A stretch of DNA of 64,000 bases, taken from the NCBI GenBank assembly GCA_950295325.1, contig OX485807.1, positions 30,413,666 through 30,477,665 on the forward strand, read 5' to 3'. The translations under genes were made by a program, and so were the position numbers. This document shows, one piece after another, positions 24,409 through 33,872 of this stretch (positions are counted from its first letter, which is position 1; the number at the start of each line of letters is the position of its first letter). Origin of the DNA: Polytrichum commune. Taxonomy: Eukaryota; Streptophyta; Polytrichopsida; Polytrichales; Polytrichaceae. Below the pieces are notes generated by a model. That model was not told the DNA's origin. It was given only the letters and a program-made list of their open reading frames with translations, and searched no databases.

Positions 24409-24629
24409 GAGGGCATCCTCAAGTGTAGGAAGCCCAAGTGAAAAAAATAAAAATAAAAAAATGTACAAAGGAGTACTTGGTGAAATGGTGTGGATACCAT
24501 GAGAAAGAAGCCGTTTGGGTAGCGGCAAGAGACATGGTAACCACCAATGAATTGGTGAAGCACTTTGAAGAAACTAAGGCTAAGGATTCCAATAAAATGA
24601 AGCGTAGGCATTGATGAGGACATCAATCT

Positions 24630-25428
24630 CCTTTAGTGGGGGAGAGACGCTAGTAGCACACTTAGCTTCGAGGTTAATTACTCCACAACATGAACTTGTT
24701 CTTTGGCTTGAGGGAATAAAGTCCAAACTTTAGTGGTGCAAAGAGAAAAATATGAGATGAGGTCCTAGTCTTGTACTTGTGCTTGGTTAACGGAAGAGGG
24801 GGAATAGATATGCCAAACTAGGTTGGGTAAGCCGAGTAATTGGGGGCCATGGCTTGGAGGGGCCTTGGATAAAACCAAGAAACTTCTTAGCCGTGGGCTT
24901 GTCCGGGCGGGGACAAGGTGATGGCGCGTGCTCATAAAAGTGCTACCCGCGAGCTAACGAGAGTTGGCGCATGGGAGTCATGAACCCATGTCTCGAAAGA
25001 GCAAAGTGGGAACCGAGTCGGGCGGGACTTGGCATCACCCCTGTGCGATCGAGGCGTGGCTTAACAATGGAAAGCCATCTCGGAGTTGCAACCGAGACAA
25101 CTTAGTGGAAGCGTTGAGGTCTCGCCTAGATGTGTCACGTTAGGCTAGTGGAGCCTAACGGGGGAGGCCCCAAAGGAGGGGCAACCCAAGTGAGTCCCAA
25201 AGTAGGTGGGTCTAGTGTAGGTTGGGTCCTTGGAGGAGAGATCCAAGGTCGCTAACGGACCACCTAGGAACGACACCTTTGGGACTATGCCAAATTTGAA
25301 GATGCATTGTGGGGGTCGCGCCCTAAGGTAAACACAATGCCGCACCATAGAGGATGGCAACTTGAGAATTGGTGTGCCGACTACGAGTATAGTCGATGAG
25401 GGCATCGACTCCGTTTGGTGGGGGTGAG
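24630..25428 (+). other. Long 3' untranslated part of element 1 with two purine tracts
   Basis: A purine tract AGTGGGGGAGAGA (about 24637) ends the coding part, then about 780 bp of non-coding sequence follow. The real polypurine tract GGTGGGGGTGAG (25417-25428) directly precedes the 3' LTR. The same layout is present in elements 2 and 5. Confidence 0.65.
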
Positions 25429-26404
25429 TGTCGCGCACCTCTCCATGAGGAGTGCCCGAAACACCATGGGCACAAGGGGGACCCCGGAGTGACACCCGGG
25501 ACTTGTGGCGCCGTTGGTGAGAGGGCCCAAGTGATCCTAGTGTGGGTGAGGTCCCTGGGCGTTGGGAACGCCTCCCATCCACGAAGACTAGGAGGCACAA
25601 GGGTAAGGCCATGAGCTATGCGTAGCTCATGGCGTGGTGATTCTAGAATGCTCAAGAACACCTCAATCGGAGGTGTGAGCTAGGAGTTATGGCCATTTGA
25701 GTGGGGCGCTGTCCCGGGACAGCGCCCTGCTACAGCAGTGCCTGGGAGTGATTCCCGGGACTGCCAAGGTTCAAACAGGCATAACTTCCTCACCACTTGC
25801 CTGAATGGGGCAAGTGAGGAGTCCATCGGCATCTACGTGAAGCGTAGATGAGGATGGAGTGGTTGGTTGTTATGATCAGACATCATACAAGGAAGTTATG
25901 ATGGTCTGAAGCTGCTGGGGGCTTCTAGGCCCAGCAGCTAAGGGAAAATGTCCACTTGGCCCCAACTCTTGGTAGAGAGACAAGAGGTTGGTTGGCGGTG
26001 GGGTAGGGGCTCCGTGTAGAGTCCTGGAGGCTTATATGGGTGAGGTGGTGTGGCCTCACCCACCTGAGGCCGAACGGCAAGGCCTCCATGGGCTTTGGCC
26101 TATTGTGAGGCCATAGTTGCCTAGTATGGTTCGGGTTGTTGTAGTGTTGCTCCGGCAACACGATGATCAACATAGGATTGGACTTCCATGGATGGAAGTC
26201 CACATTGGGGAAATGGGTTACCGATTAAAGGGGTGAGTCCCGAAAGCAAAGTAGGAGGGTTGGTTCCCTCCTATGAACTATTGGTCCGGGGTTAGACGAG
26301 CTAACCATTAGCATGGCGGTATGCGAAGGGTTAGCCACTCGTAACCTTTGCTAGAATTGAAAATTGGCAAGATGGTCAAGGGGGGGCTAGCAAGGGTTGC
26401 GACA
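25429..26404 (+). repeat. Element 1 3' LTR
   Basis: 976 bp, directly after the polypurine tract, ending GGTTGCGACA before host exon sequence AGTTCTCAGTTG. Confidence 0.92.
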
Positions 26405-26409
26405 AGTTC

Positions 26410-26894
26410 TCAGTTGTTGAGGGCATGAGGATACAACCGGTAGAAAAGTCCTCTATGAGAATCCCCTTCTGCAGGTTGATTCACATGCCATTGGTTCGCC
26501 CAACCCTCCGCAACGACGTTACAAAGCTCATGGCGGCATTTCAATTTGGATACCGAGCTGGGTCTGCCACTTTGTACGTGTCTACTATAAATGAGTATGG
26601 AGATAATCGATTCATTTATGCTAAAGACAGGCGTGAATGGGGAGAACTTTGGGTTGCAAAAAATGATAAGTTTGAGGCTATTCTACGCGCGGATAAAGAC
26701 TTGATGAGCCTCAGTGAATGTATGTTCTTCGTGTATGATGGTAACCACCGCTTGCTTGCGTGGAATGAGTGTATCGAATCAGATCACAAGGACGATGCAC
26801 TCTGGTATGAGAAGCATGGTTGCTCATAATGTGTTGTCCTCGACACAACGGGTGGGCGTGGGGACGTCCTTAACGCAATGCACGACATCAACAA
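26410..26894 (+). pseudogene. Exon encoding the ParB-like (ParB/Srx fold) domain
   Basis: Right-hand part of the exon broken by element 1. The frame resumes at TCA (26410), exactly continuing ..KKDSF from 17622. VRPTLRNDVTKLMAAFQFG is followed by VYDGNHRLLAW (GAT GGT AAC CAC CGC at 26737-26751). This is the order of a ParB-family domain: substrate-contact helix first, then the D-G-x-H-R motif. In prokaryotic ParB-methylase fusions this domain sits N-terminal to the methylase, as here. TAA at 26827 interrupts the frame, which then continues readably (CVVLDTTGGRGDVLNAM) to the donor GTAAGT at 26895. Confidence 0.6.
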
Positions 26895-27423
26895 GTAAGT
26901 ATGTTAGTTTTTCAAATCGTTTTGTCCTTCATTTTTTTATTGGCATCTAATGGCATTTATCTCAACCGCAACAGGGCTAACCAGACCGCTCACGTTAAAA
27001 CTAGCCTCGTACACACTCTACACCGTATCTTAGCTACTACAAGCCATTATTGACCGAAGAGCAATTCCAAGCGTGCAAGAGCAGAGGCCCCAAGAGCCCT
27101 TGGTACCCGCTGACCCAAGACCTTATGATGTCCTTCATTTTCAATGTAAGTCACTCCAAATTCCTCAACCTTCTACTTCGCATTCATTACTCTTAGTCAT
27201 GATCTTACAATTTCGAATATATGTTCAGCAAGAGATAGCCGATGCGGTAGATGAGGCAGCTCAAATTTACAAGGAGGAAGTTCCTCCAGAGGAGCAATCT
27301 GGGAACAGGTTGGGTGAGGTATTGGACGCTGTGATTAAGAAGACGACTGAGGAACTTGGGCACAAGTTTAACAAACAACAATCAATCGCAAACCCTGCCC
27401 TTGAAAAACAGTTCCTAGAGGAG

Positions 27424-28701
27424 GTACGTTTTGGTTGAATTAAATTTGAATGTCCTTATGGGAAAGGTCCTTATTGTTGAGGGCTATTGTGAAGGCTTGT
27501 ATGGTTGTATTTTGTGAAATTTCAGGTTGGGGGGCTAATGAGAGAGCTTTGAAGGGGCGCTTAGAGGCTTCGGATTTGTTGAAATTGATTTGATTTTGGT
27601 TATGGATGAGGGTTGAGGTAAGGGCTTGTATGGTTTTAATTTTTGAATTTTTGGTTAGGGGGCTAATGAGAGAGGTTTGAAGGGGGGCTTAGAGGCTTGT
27701 TTTTTGTTAAATTTGATTTGATTTTGCTTTGCGAAAGGGCTGATGCGTGGGCTCGTATGGTTTTAATTTTTGAATTTCTGGTTAAGGTGCTAGTGGGAGA
27801 GCTCCAAAGGGAGGGCCCTGGGCCTCTGTCGGATCCGATAGCCCCAGGGTAGCCACTTTGGGGACCTCTCAAGATTTTTTTTTTTGCTTCAATTTGGTCT
27901 GAGGTGAGGGCTGCCGTGGGGGCTGGGATGGGTTTTTTTTTAATTTTCTAGCTAATGTGCTTGTGGGAGACGGCTTAGGGGGCCTTAGAGGTTTTCTTTT
28001 TGTTGTATTTGATTTGATTTAGCTTATTGTTGAGGGCTATTGTGAGGGCTTGTATGGTTGTATTTTGAGAAATTTTTGGTTAGGGTGCTAACCAGAGAGG
28101 TTTGAAGGGGGCCTAAGAGGTTATGATGCTTCGAATTTGTTGAAATTGATTTGATTTTGGTTATGGATGAGGGCTGAGGTGAGGGCTCGTATGGTTTAAA
28201 ATTTTGAATTTCTGGCTAAGGTGCTAGTGGGAGAGCTCCAAAGGGAGGGCCCTGGGCCTCTGTCGGATCCGACAACCCAGGGTAGCCACCTTGGGGACCT
28301 CTCATGTTATTTTTTTTTGCTTCAATTTGGTCTGAGGTGAGGGCTGACGTGAGGGCTGGGATGGTTTTTTTTTCGCATTTTCTAGCTAAGGTGCTTGTGG
28401 GGGAGGGCTTAGGGGGGCTTAGAGGTATTCATTTTGTTGAAATCGATTTGATTTAGCTTATTGTTGAGGGCTATTGTGAGGGCTTGTATGGTTGTATTTT
28501 GAGAAATTTCTGGTTAGGGTGCTAACCAGAGAGGTTTGAAGGGGGCCTAAGAGGTTAGTTTTTAGTTGAAATAGATTTGATTTGAATGTGCTTATGGGAG
28601 AGGTCTCAAGTGAGGGCTTACTGCTAGCATTCTTTGCAGCACTTTCTGAGAATATATTCTCAAATTTACTTCGCCTTCTTTTTTGATTGCAAGTGTTTCA
28701 G
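27424..28701 (+). repeat. Cargo-gene intron filled with the same minisatellite and palindromes
   Basis: This 1,278-bp intron runs from donor GTACGT to acceptor GTGTTTCAG and separates two phase-0 exons. It consists almost wholly of the repeat seen at 9341-11955 and 15291-17300, including palindromes at 27826 (one-base variant) and 28260. The neighbouring introns are only about 80-95 bp, so the repeat has invaded particular introns. Confidence 0.8.
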
Positions 28702-29326
28702 ATTACTAGGCATTATAGCGCCCACCATTCTCAAAAGATTGAGATGACATTGGAGAAATTGCAATTTATTGCCACAGCTACAGTGGAGCCAAAGTATAAA
28801 GTCCGTTGGTTAAAGTGGTGGAACAGTGGAAGTTTCAATCGTGAAGCTATCCAGTTTCCCAAAAGTCCTGCAAGTGAGGACACCTTGAAACCTTGGCTCA
28901 ATAAAGTTGCGTTTTGGGCAGGGGTACGTCTATACTCCTTATCCATCCTTACCTTTCAACTCTTCCTTTTGTGCCAATTCTTATCTTGGCCTTGAATTTA
29001 TCCACAGCTAGAGGATGCCACGGTCAAGGAGTTACCCGATATACTTAATGCCTTGGGTGGGCTTGACGGAGACGTGGAAGTTTATTCATTGCCGGATTAC
29101 TTGGAGAAGTGGCGAATTTGTCTCTGGGATAAGGCGTTCATTGGTCACTTCTCAGGGTCAGATATGTACGGAAAGGGGACGTGGTGGAAGGATGTCAAAG
29201 GCGCTGACAACATTGTCAAGCGCTTAATCTGTAGGTACGTTAGTTGGAAAATCTTGTGTTCACCTCATTTATTTCAAACCATTTGTTTTCTAAGTTGCTA
29301 ATTGGCCTCACTCCTTCGTTGTCAAG

Positions 29327-30579
29327 GTACATCAAGCACGAGCTCTTCAAGAAGAAGGCTTTGAAGAAGCTCCCTCCGTTTCTTGATGCATGGTCTGATT
29401 CCTCTTCACCTACCTTCATATTTTCCCCGGCTCAAAAGCGCAACTTCTTCCTCCCGCATCTCCGCGAGTGTTGTTGGTACTTGGAATGTAAGAGGACATG
29501 GCAACCGGATGAGGAGGCGGAGTTGAAGATTCGGCTCTCCGGTGGAGAGCCTTCCCTGCCTCCTGCTCAAAGCGATGAGGTTGTTCTCCTTGACAGTCAA
29601 CTTCCGGAGGCGGATGAGGTTGTTGCGACTGTCGATGAGGCCAACACACAGAAGTCCAAGAGGAGGAAGCATGCAACTCAAGACGAATCATCACTCAAGA
29701 AGCGCGCGAGGAAGCTCAAGACTGTGGAGGATGATCCCCCTCCCCCTGCTTCACCTGAGGCGGCAGTTGCATCTACTCCATCTCTTAGTGAAGTTCCTAC
29801 TCTATCCAGGCCACCTCCTCTGCCCATTCTTTCATCTGCTAGGCGTCCTCCCGTTGTTTTAGAATGCATCTTGAATGCCTCTATCCTTCATCAACGTCGT
29901 CATTTTCAGGAGGTTTCCAACTTCATTCTTTCTCTTCCACCCTCCTATCCGCGGAGAGCTCTAGGCGTTGCGAGGTCAGATGTGGGCATGGCTGATCTTG
30001 TCATTGCCAACATCCCGGAGAACCTGCCTGTACCCAATGCCTCCGATCCTTCCTATAGTGTACCTTCCTGGAATGCATTGGATACCGATTTTCTAGGTGA
30101 GCTCTTCGATTTTGCGGATGAGATCTTGCATGACGATGGAGCTCTCCTCCTCTTTCATGCAGATGACAATGGTGACTTCAAGGAGAGCATTCAAGACCAC
30201 TTCGCTGCTTTTGGATTCACGATCTTTAAGGAGTGGCTGGGAGTCAACCGTCTTCGCCTTCATTCAGCTAAACATGTGGACAAGACCACCAACCTTTTCC
30301 AGGTTGTCTTACTTGTTCGTGCCACCAAAACAATTGGATCCGACCTTGATAAGCGGCCCCGGCACTCGTCATTCCGCCTTCGCGATGCCAATGAGCTCAA
30401 GGCTCTTGGCATTGAGCTCGATATGGATGATGCGATTATGAATTATACCGTAACTCCTCTCATGGACGGCTCCAAAGCTTGGCGTGGTCCCCGGGAGAAA
30501 GATATTTCTTTCATGTCCTTCTTGATAATGGCCACTACGGACATTGGACAGGTTGTGGTGGACGTTAATGCGGGCGTTG
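29327..30579 (+). pseudogene. Exon encoding linker and methyltransferase-like motif IV to motif I
   Basis: The largest intact coding exon (417 codons). The early part is basic (KSKRRKH, KKRARKLK), then Pro-rich. From about 29900 it follows a beta-class amino-methyltransferase: ADLVIANIPENLP (AAC ATC CCG GAG at 30009-30020) occupies the place of the catalytic [D/N/S]PP[Y/F/W]. EILHDDGALLLFHADDNG fits the following strand, and VVVDVNAGVG (30555-30579, crossing the splice) fits the SAM-binding DPFxGxGT motif. The order IV before I is that of permuted beta-class enzymes (N6_N4_Mtase type). The catalytic motif reads NIPE, so activity is doubtful even in an intact copy. Confidence 0.6.
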
Positions 30580-30670
30580 GTATGTCCTACTTCACTTGCC
30601 ATCATATCCAAGTTTTCAATTTCTAAGTTTTTTTTTTTTTTTTCCTTTGCTAACATTTCCTCCGCAACAG

Positions 30671-30878
30671 GGACTTCTATCCATGCATGCAGGTAGCTTG
30701 GGCGCCATATCGTTGCTCTTGAGGAGGACGAGGACACCTTCAACCGTGTCCTTAAGCCACTTAAGAGTGTTAAGCCTGCGGTGAAGGCTCCATCCATTGT
30801 TGTTGCTTCCACGCAGGCTTCACAAGGCACGCAGAAGAGGCCGCCGGCCTTGAAGCGATCGAGGCCAAAGTCCTCGCA
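30671..30878 (+). pseudogene. Exon completing the SAM-binding motif of the methyltransferase-like domain
   Basis: After splicing (phase 1) it continues the glycine motif as GTSIHACR, a TAG stop (30694-30696), then LGRHIVALEEDEDTFNRVL. This matches the usual beta-class run 'GSGTT..A...LGR..iGiE.d...' closely. The TAG stands where Gln is common, and one C-to-T change at a CAG codon would explain it. A basic tail (QKRPPALKRSRPKS) leads to the donor GTGAGT at 30879. Confidence 0.6.
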
Positions 30879-31254
30879 GTGAGTATGATGACCTTCTAAG
30901 TTGCTTCTTTTCCTTGTCCACTTAGCTTTTACATTTTCCATCCTTTTTCTTACAATTTTCATGCTTGTTTTCAGACTTGGCCTTGGAGCGGATGTGTTTG
31001 GTACGCCTACCAAGGGATTCTCTTTGCCAATCTATGCCCATGATATGGCGATGGTACTAGCGGCACAACCTTCTCCTAGCAAAGCTAGTACCCCGTCTCC
31101 ACGTTATGACCCCCGTGCCTTAGACTTCTTCAATGTTCTTGCAGAGGTGGATAATGAATGCCATACCTTAGATTCCTCTTCAGATGAGGGCGGCCATGAG
31201 GGGAGTATCTTTGGAAGTAGGGAACCTAGTAGTGACAACGTCATTGTTGATTGA

Positions 31255-31420
31255 TTTTTGGTTTAATTGATTGGTATTTGGATTTATAAAGTGTGGTGTG
31301 GTTTTCAATATTCCAATTATCTTGTTGAATGCATCTTGTCGTTGTTCTCAAATAACACTACACTTTTGTGGTCGTCAACTAGTAGACAATCTAAAGACAA
31401 GTAGCCAAACCAAATACACA
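31255..31420. other. 3' untranslated region of the cargo gene
   Basis: Follows the TGA at 31252-31254. AT-rich and without coding frames. No clear AATAAA signal is seen. Confidence 0.4.
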
Positions 31421-31910
31421 TAACATTTTGATTTCTCAAACATATCCTACCCACAAAAAAGAGGCCTCGGATCCGAGGCCTCTTTCCAAACCTCCTCCTC
31501 ATGCTAGAACATACAAGAAATGGCCAAATGCAAAGACAAGCAGCCAACTCAAATATACATAACATTTTGATTTTCAAGCATAACCTACCCACAACTAAGA
31601 GGCCTCGGTTCCGATGCCTCTTCCTATAGGTCCTCCTCATGCTAGAACATACAAGAAATGGCCAAATGCAAAGACAAGTAGCCAACTCAAATATACATAA
31701 CATTTTGATTTTCAAGCATAAGCTACCCACAACTAAGAGGCCTCGGATCCGAGGCCACTTCCTATAGGTCCTCCTCATGCACTACACATACAAGAAATGG
31801 CCGAATGCAAAGACAATTAGCCAACTCAAATATACATAACATTTTGATTTTCAAGCATAAGCTACCCACAACTAAGAGGCCTCGGATCCGAGGCCTCTTC
31901 CCATAGGTCC
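31421..31910. repeat. Subterminal tandem repeat (about 138 bp) with CGGATCCG palindromes
   Basis: Three and a half units of about 138 bp. Each contains ATACATAACATTTTGATTT, CTACCCACAA and the palindrome GGCCTCGGATCCGAGGCC or a close variant (near 31461, 31599, 31736 and 31875). It lies 250 bp inside the right end of the giant transposon and has no counterpart at the left end. It shares only the core CGGATCCG with the intron palindromes. Confidence 0.75.
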
Positions 31911-32100
31911 ACCATCTTCTCAACCACACTGAATTTTCCCACGGCCATAGGGCCTCGTTGGTAATTTTTAGAAACTTTTGGTCCTAAAAATTAGGCACTC
32001 CATAAATATCGGCCTCATAATTCCAAAATTAAACTTGAAATATGTGCAAAATTCACGGTCATAGGGGTCCTAACTTTCGTTAAATGGAGTTTTAAATTTC
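31911..32100. other. Non-coding right subterminal region of the giant transposon
   Basis: AT-rich, gene-free stretch between the tandem array and the right terminal repeat. Nothing else is recognised. Confidence 0.4.
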
Positions 32101-32155
32101 GATTTTCTGCTCATGAGATCTGCTCACCGCTCACTGCTCACATCGTAGCATTCCT
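32101..32155. repeat. Right terminal inverted repeat of the giant transposon
   Basis: Contains TGCTCACCGCTCACTGCTCA and CATCGTAGC. Read on the other strand this gives GCTACGATGTGAGCAGTG followed by AGCGGTGAGCAG, mirroring the left end at 3652-3700. The TSD copy GACCTCGAGAC follows at 32156-32166. Confidence 0.65.
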
Positions 32156-32166
32156 GACCTCGAGAC

Positions 32167-33207
32167 GGAGACTTCCAGCGACCCAATTCTTCCGGAAGCA
32201 CCTCCCTCGTCACCCGGAAGCCCGCCGCCAACCGTCTCGAGGCCACTCTCTCCTCCTCCCCCTCACCATCACCCGGAACCCGGACCCAGCCGGGAGACCA
32301 CATGGCGGAATGTGAATCTATCCGCTTGGGACTTTCCGGAGAATCCCTTCAAACGGATCCAGGAAGGGATGGAGGACCTGCAGAACCAGTACTACCGGAT
32401 GGAACACATCGTCCGAGGGGCGAACCAGGCTCTAGACGACTGCGGGCCCGGAAATATTCTTCGAGAGTTGGCAAAGAGGGCGGACAGGAAGGAGCTGGAG
32501 CAGGCCAAGACGGAGAACGCCCATCTCGCAGGTAGCGGCCATGACTCAAGAGCTGAGTCAGAAGAGCGAAGAGATCCGGAAGTACCACGCGGAGCAGGCA
32601 GTGCTCTTCAGCCGGATCCGGGAGCTGGTGGGGCATCCGGCAGAGATCATCAACAAGGCGCATCTCTACGACCGGATGATGGAGTCCGGAGAACCCGCTT
32701 CCGCCAGGCAGATCCTTCCCATCCTCGTGAAGTACTCACGGACGATGAAGGATCTCCTGGCGGAAATCCAGAGGGTGGTTCCGCCAAGCGGAACACCCCG
32801 GCGGGTACTCTATCCAGGTCCGCTTGGGTCCCCTACCGGAATCCTGTACGAGGTAGTTGGCGAGGTCGCTCTAGTTCAGAACCCGCCAATGTCTGCAGGA
32901 CCCAGCCAGCAGGGAGGAGGTTCTCAGCCGGCTAGTTCCGGGAGAGCTCCGGAAGGGGTCCGTTCTCCCCATGTGAGGAGGAAGAGTACCGGGTCGGTCA
33001 GATCCGGAAGAGGCCAGTCCCCTATTCCACGGAACTCGGATCGGTCCCGGACTCTGGACAGGGCTAGGAGACCGATCCGGCATCAGAAGTCGGATCGAGA
33101 GGCAACTCCGAGTAGGGGCAAGGCCCCTATGGCCCACGCCTCTCCGTCGTCTCCTCCGGACTGCCAAATGGTCAGTCCCTTTCCTCCGCCACCCTCAAGA
33201 GCGGCCT
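32167..33207 (+). pseudogene. Family B gag-like protein, 3' part (copy 1)
   Basis: Continues the gag split at 3644: ETSSDPILPEAPPSSPGSPP, then a Pro-rich region, WDFPENPFKRIQEGMEDL and a coiled-coil-type stretch (LRELAKRADRKELEQ.., QELSQKSEEIRKYHAEQ). Relative to copy 3, five bases are missing near 32529, which shifts the frame. The segment after GCGGCC (33207) is replaced by the next LTR, so the C-terminus is absent. Confidence 0.6.
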
Positions 33208-33872
33208 TGTGGGAGTCCAAATTCGACGGAAAGACGAAAATACGGAAATACGGATTCAATTTCCGTATTTTACCTTGCTTATCTGAGGATAATAGGGTCT
33301 ATTAGGACAAAATTAATGGTACTAGGAAATAGAGTATTCTAACCCCGCCTCGTGCGGTAAAACGACTCTAAATAAGTACTATGACCGGTCCGTCAAATAG
33401 GATGGGCGGACCATGTAATCATGGTCCAAACCATTGGTCCGGACCAAGTAACGGACGCGCCAAGATTACCCAACGGCCCGGAAGTGGCGGTTATAACGGG
33501 CCTTATGACGGTTGGGGGAAAAGAAAGCCGTTGGTAAAAATGTTAGTAAAACCGTTGGTGAGGACCGCCGGAAAACGGTTGGTAACCGTTTTCCGTTAAA
33601 CCAAACGGTAACAGGGGAAGGAAGAGGGAGGAAGCATATTTAAGGGTCCCTTCCTTCTCCCTCCCACTCTTTTCTGGAAAAAGGCAACCTGTTGAGAGAA
33701 CAAGTGGTGAGGTGTTCATTTTTTCGAGCCGCCAGCAGTTGGATTGCTGGGACTCTGCATTTTTCAGTCACCGGCAGTGGGCTTGCCGGGACTTTGTGGC
33801 AATTAGACGGAAGAGAAGGACTCCGGAAGAGAGAGAGAGGTTGCAAGCCAGAAAGGGTGAGAGGAGAGGAAA
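33208..33872 (+). repeat. Family B LTR plus leader (copy 2)
   Basis: Starts TGTGGGAGTCCAAATTCGAC directly after truncated gag. It has a TATA-like TATTTAA (33637-33643) about 235 bp before the gag ATG. The inner end of the LTR is not resolved. Confidence 0.6.

Larger units (their letters stand above)
17623..26404 (+). mobile_element. Family A Ty3/gypsy element 1, inserted in the cargo gene exon
   Basis: 5' LTR 17623-18466, primer site at 18469, degenerate gag (about 18520-19150), protease region (about 19260-20600), a reverse-transcriptase remnant (about 20640-20780), four RNase H modules (20931-22800), integrase (about 23200-24330), polypurine tract 25417-25428, 3' LTR 25429-26404. Flanks are GCTTC and AGTTC, an imperfect 5-bp duplication (3 of 5). 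The host reading frame resumes exactly after it. Two solo LTRs with perfect TSDs are nested inside. The 5' LTR lacks about 132 bp compared with the 3' LTR. Confidence 0.85.
17368..31254 (+). pseudogene. ParB/DNA-methyltransferase-like cargo gene, multi-exon, disrupted
   Basis: Exons read as 17368-17622 joined across element 1 to 26410-26894, then 26975-27145, 27229-27423, 28702-28923, 29008-29234, 29327-30579, 30671-30878 and 30975-31254. All introns are GT-AG and the phases fit wherever both sides are legible. The product has an N-terminal linker and a ParB-like domain (exon at 26410). A long helical middle part follows, then a basic and Pro-rich linker (KSKRRKH.. to ..PPPLPIL). A methyltransferase-like domain (exons 29327 and 30671) and an acidic tail complete it. 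Damage in this copy: retroelement inside the first exon, in-frame TAA at 26827, a frameshift in 26975-27145, and TAG at 30694. ParB plus beta-class methylase is a common prokaryotic and phage architecture. Its original function here is unknown, but DNA modification or DNA binding is the obvious guess. Confidence 0.65.
3645..32155. mobile_element. Giant Mutator-like DNA transposon with ParB/methyltransferase-like cargo (28.5 kb)
   Basis: Bounded by an 11-bp TSD and by degenerate terminal inverted repeats, and inserted in a family B gag. It holds an intact transposase on the minus strand near the left end and a long intron-containing plus-strand gene with ParB-like and DNA-methyltransferase-like domains. 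It also holds intron repeat arrays with CGGATCCG palindromes and a subterminal tandem array near the right end. Without the later 8.8-kb retroelement (17623-26404) it is about 19.7 kb, far larger than common Mutator-like elements. The boundaries are directly visible. Assignment to the Mutator-like superfamily is inferred from TSD length and the SWIM-containing transposase. A wholly new superfamily is possible. Confidence 0.8.

Noticed and set aside
24637-24650. AGTGGGGGAGAGA as the polypurine tract with the 3' LTR expected right after it
   Set aside because: The 3' LTR starts about 780 bp later, directly after a second purine tract; the first tract is only internal sequence. Element 5 inserting at the equivalent site is explained by its own GAGAG duplication.
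17618-26409. A perfect TSD for element 1
   Set aside because: Flanks read GCTTC and AGTTC; only three bases agree. The insertion is supported by the restored reading frame instead.
29406-29869. Minus-strand frames opposite the methyltransferase-like exon
   Set aside because: Mirror frames of the intact plus-strand exon, which has matching splice sites and motifs.
30579-30700. Alternative splicing that would avoid the TAG at 30694 (acceptor at ATGCAG before GTAGC)
   Set aside because: It would destroy the frame of the clearly conserved LGRHIVALEED segment, so the TAG is better read as a mutation.
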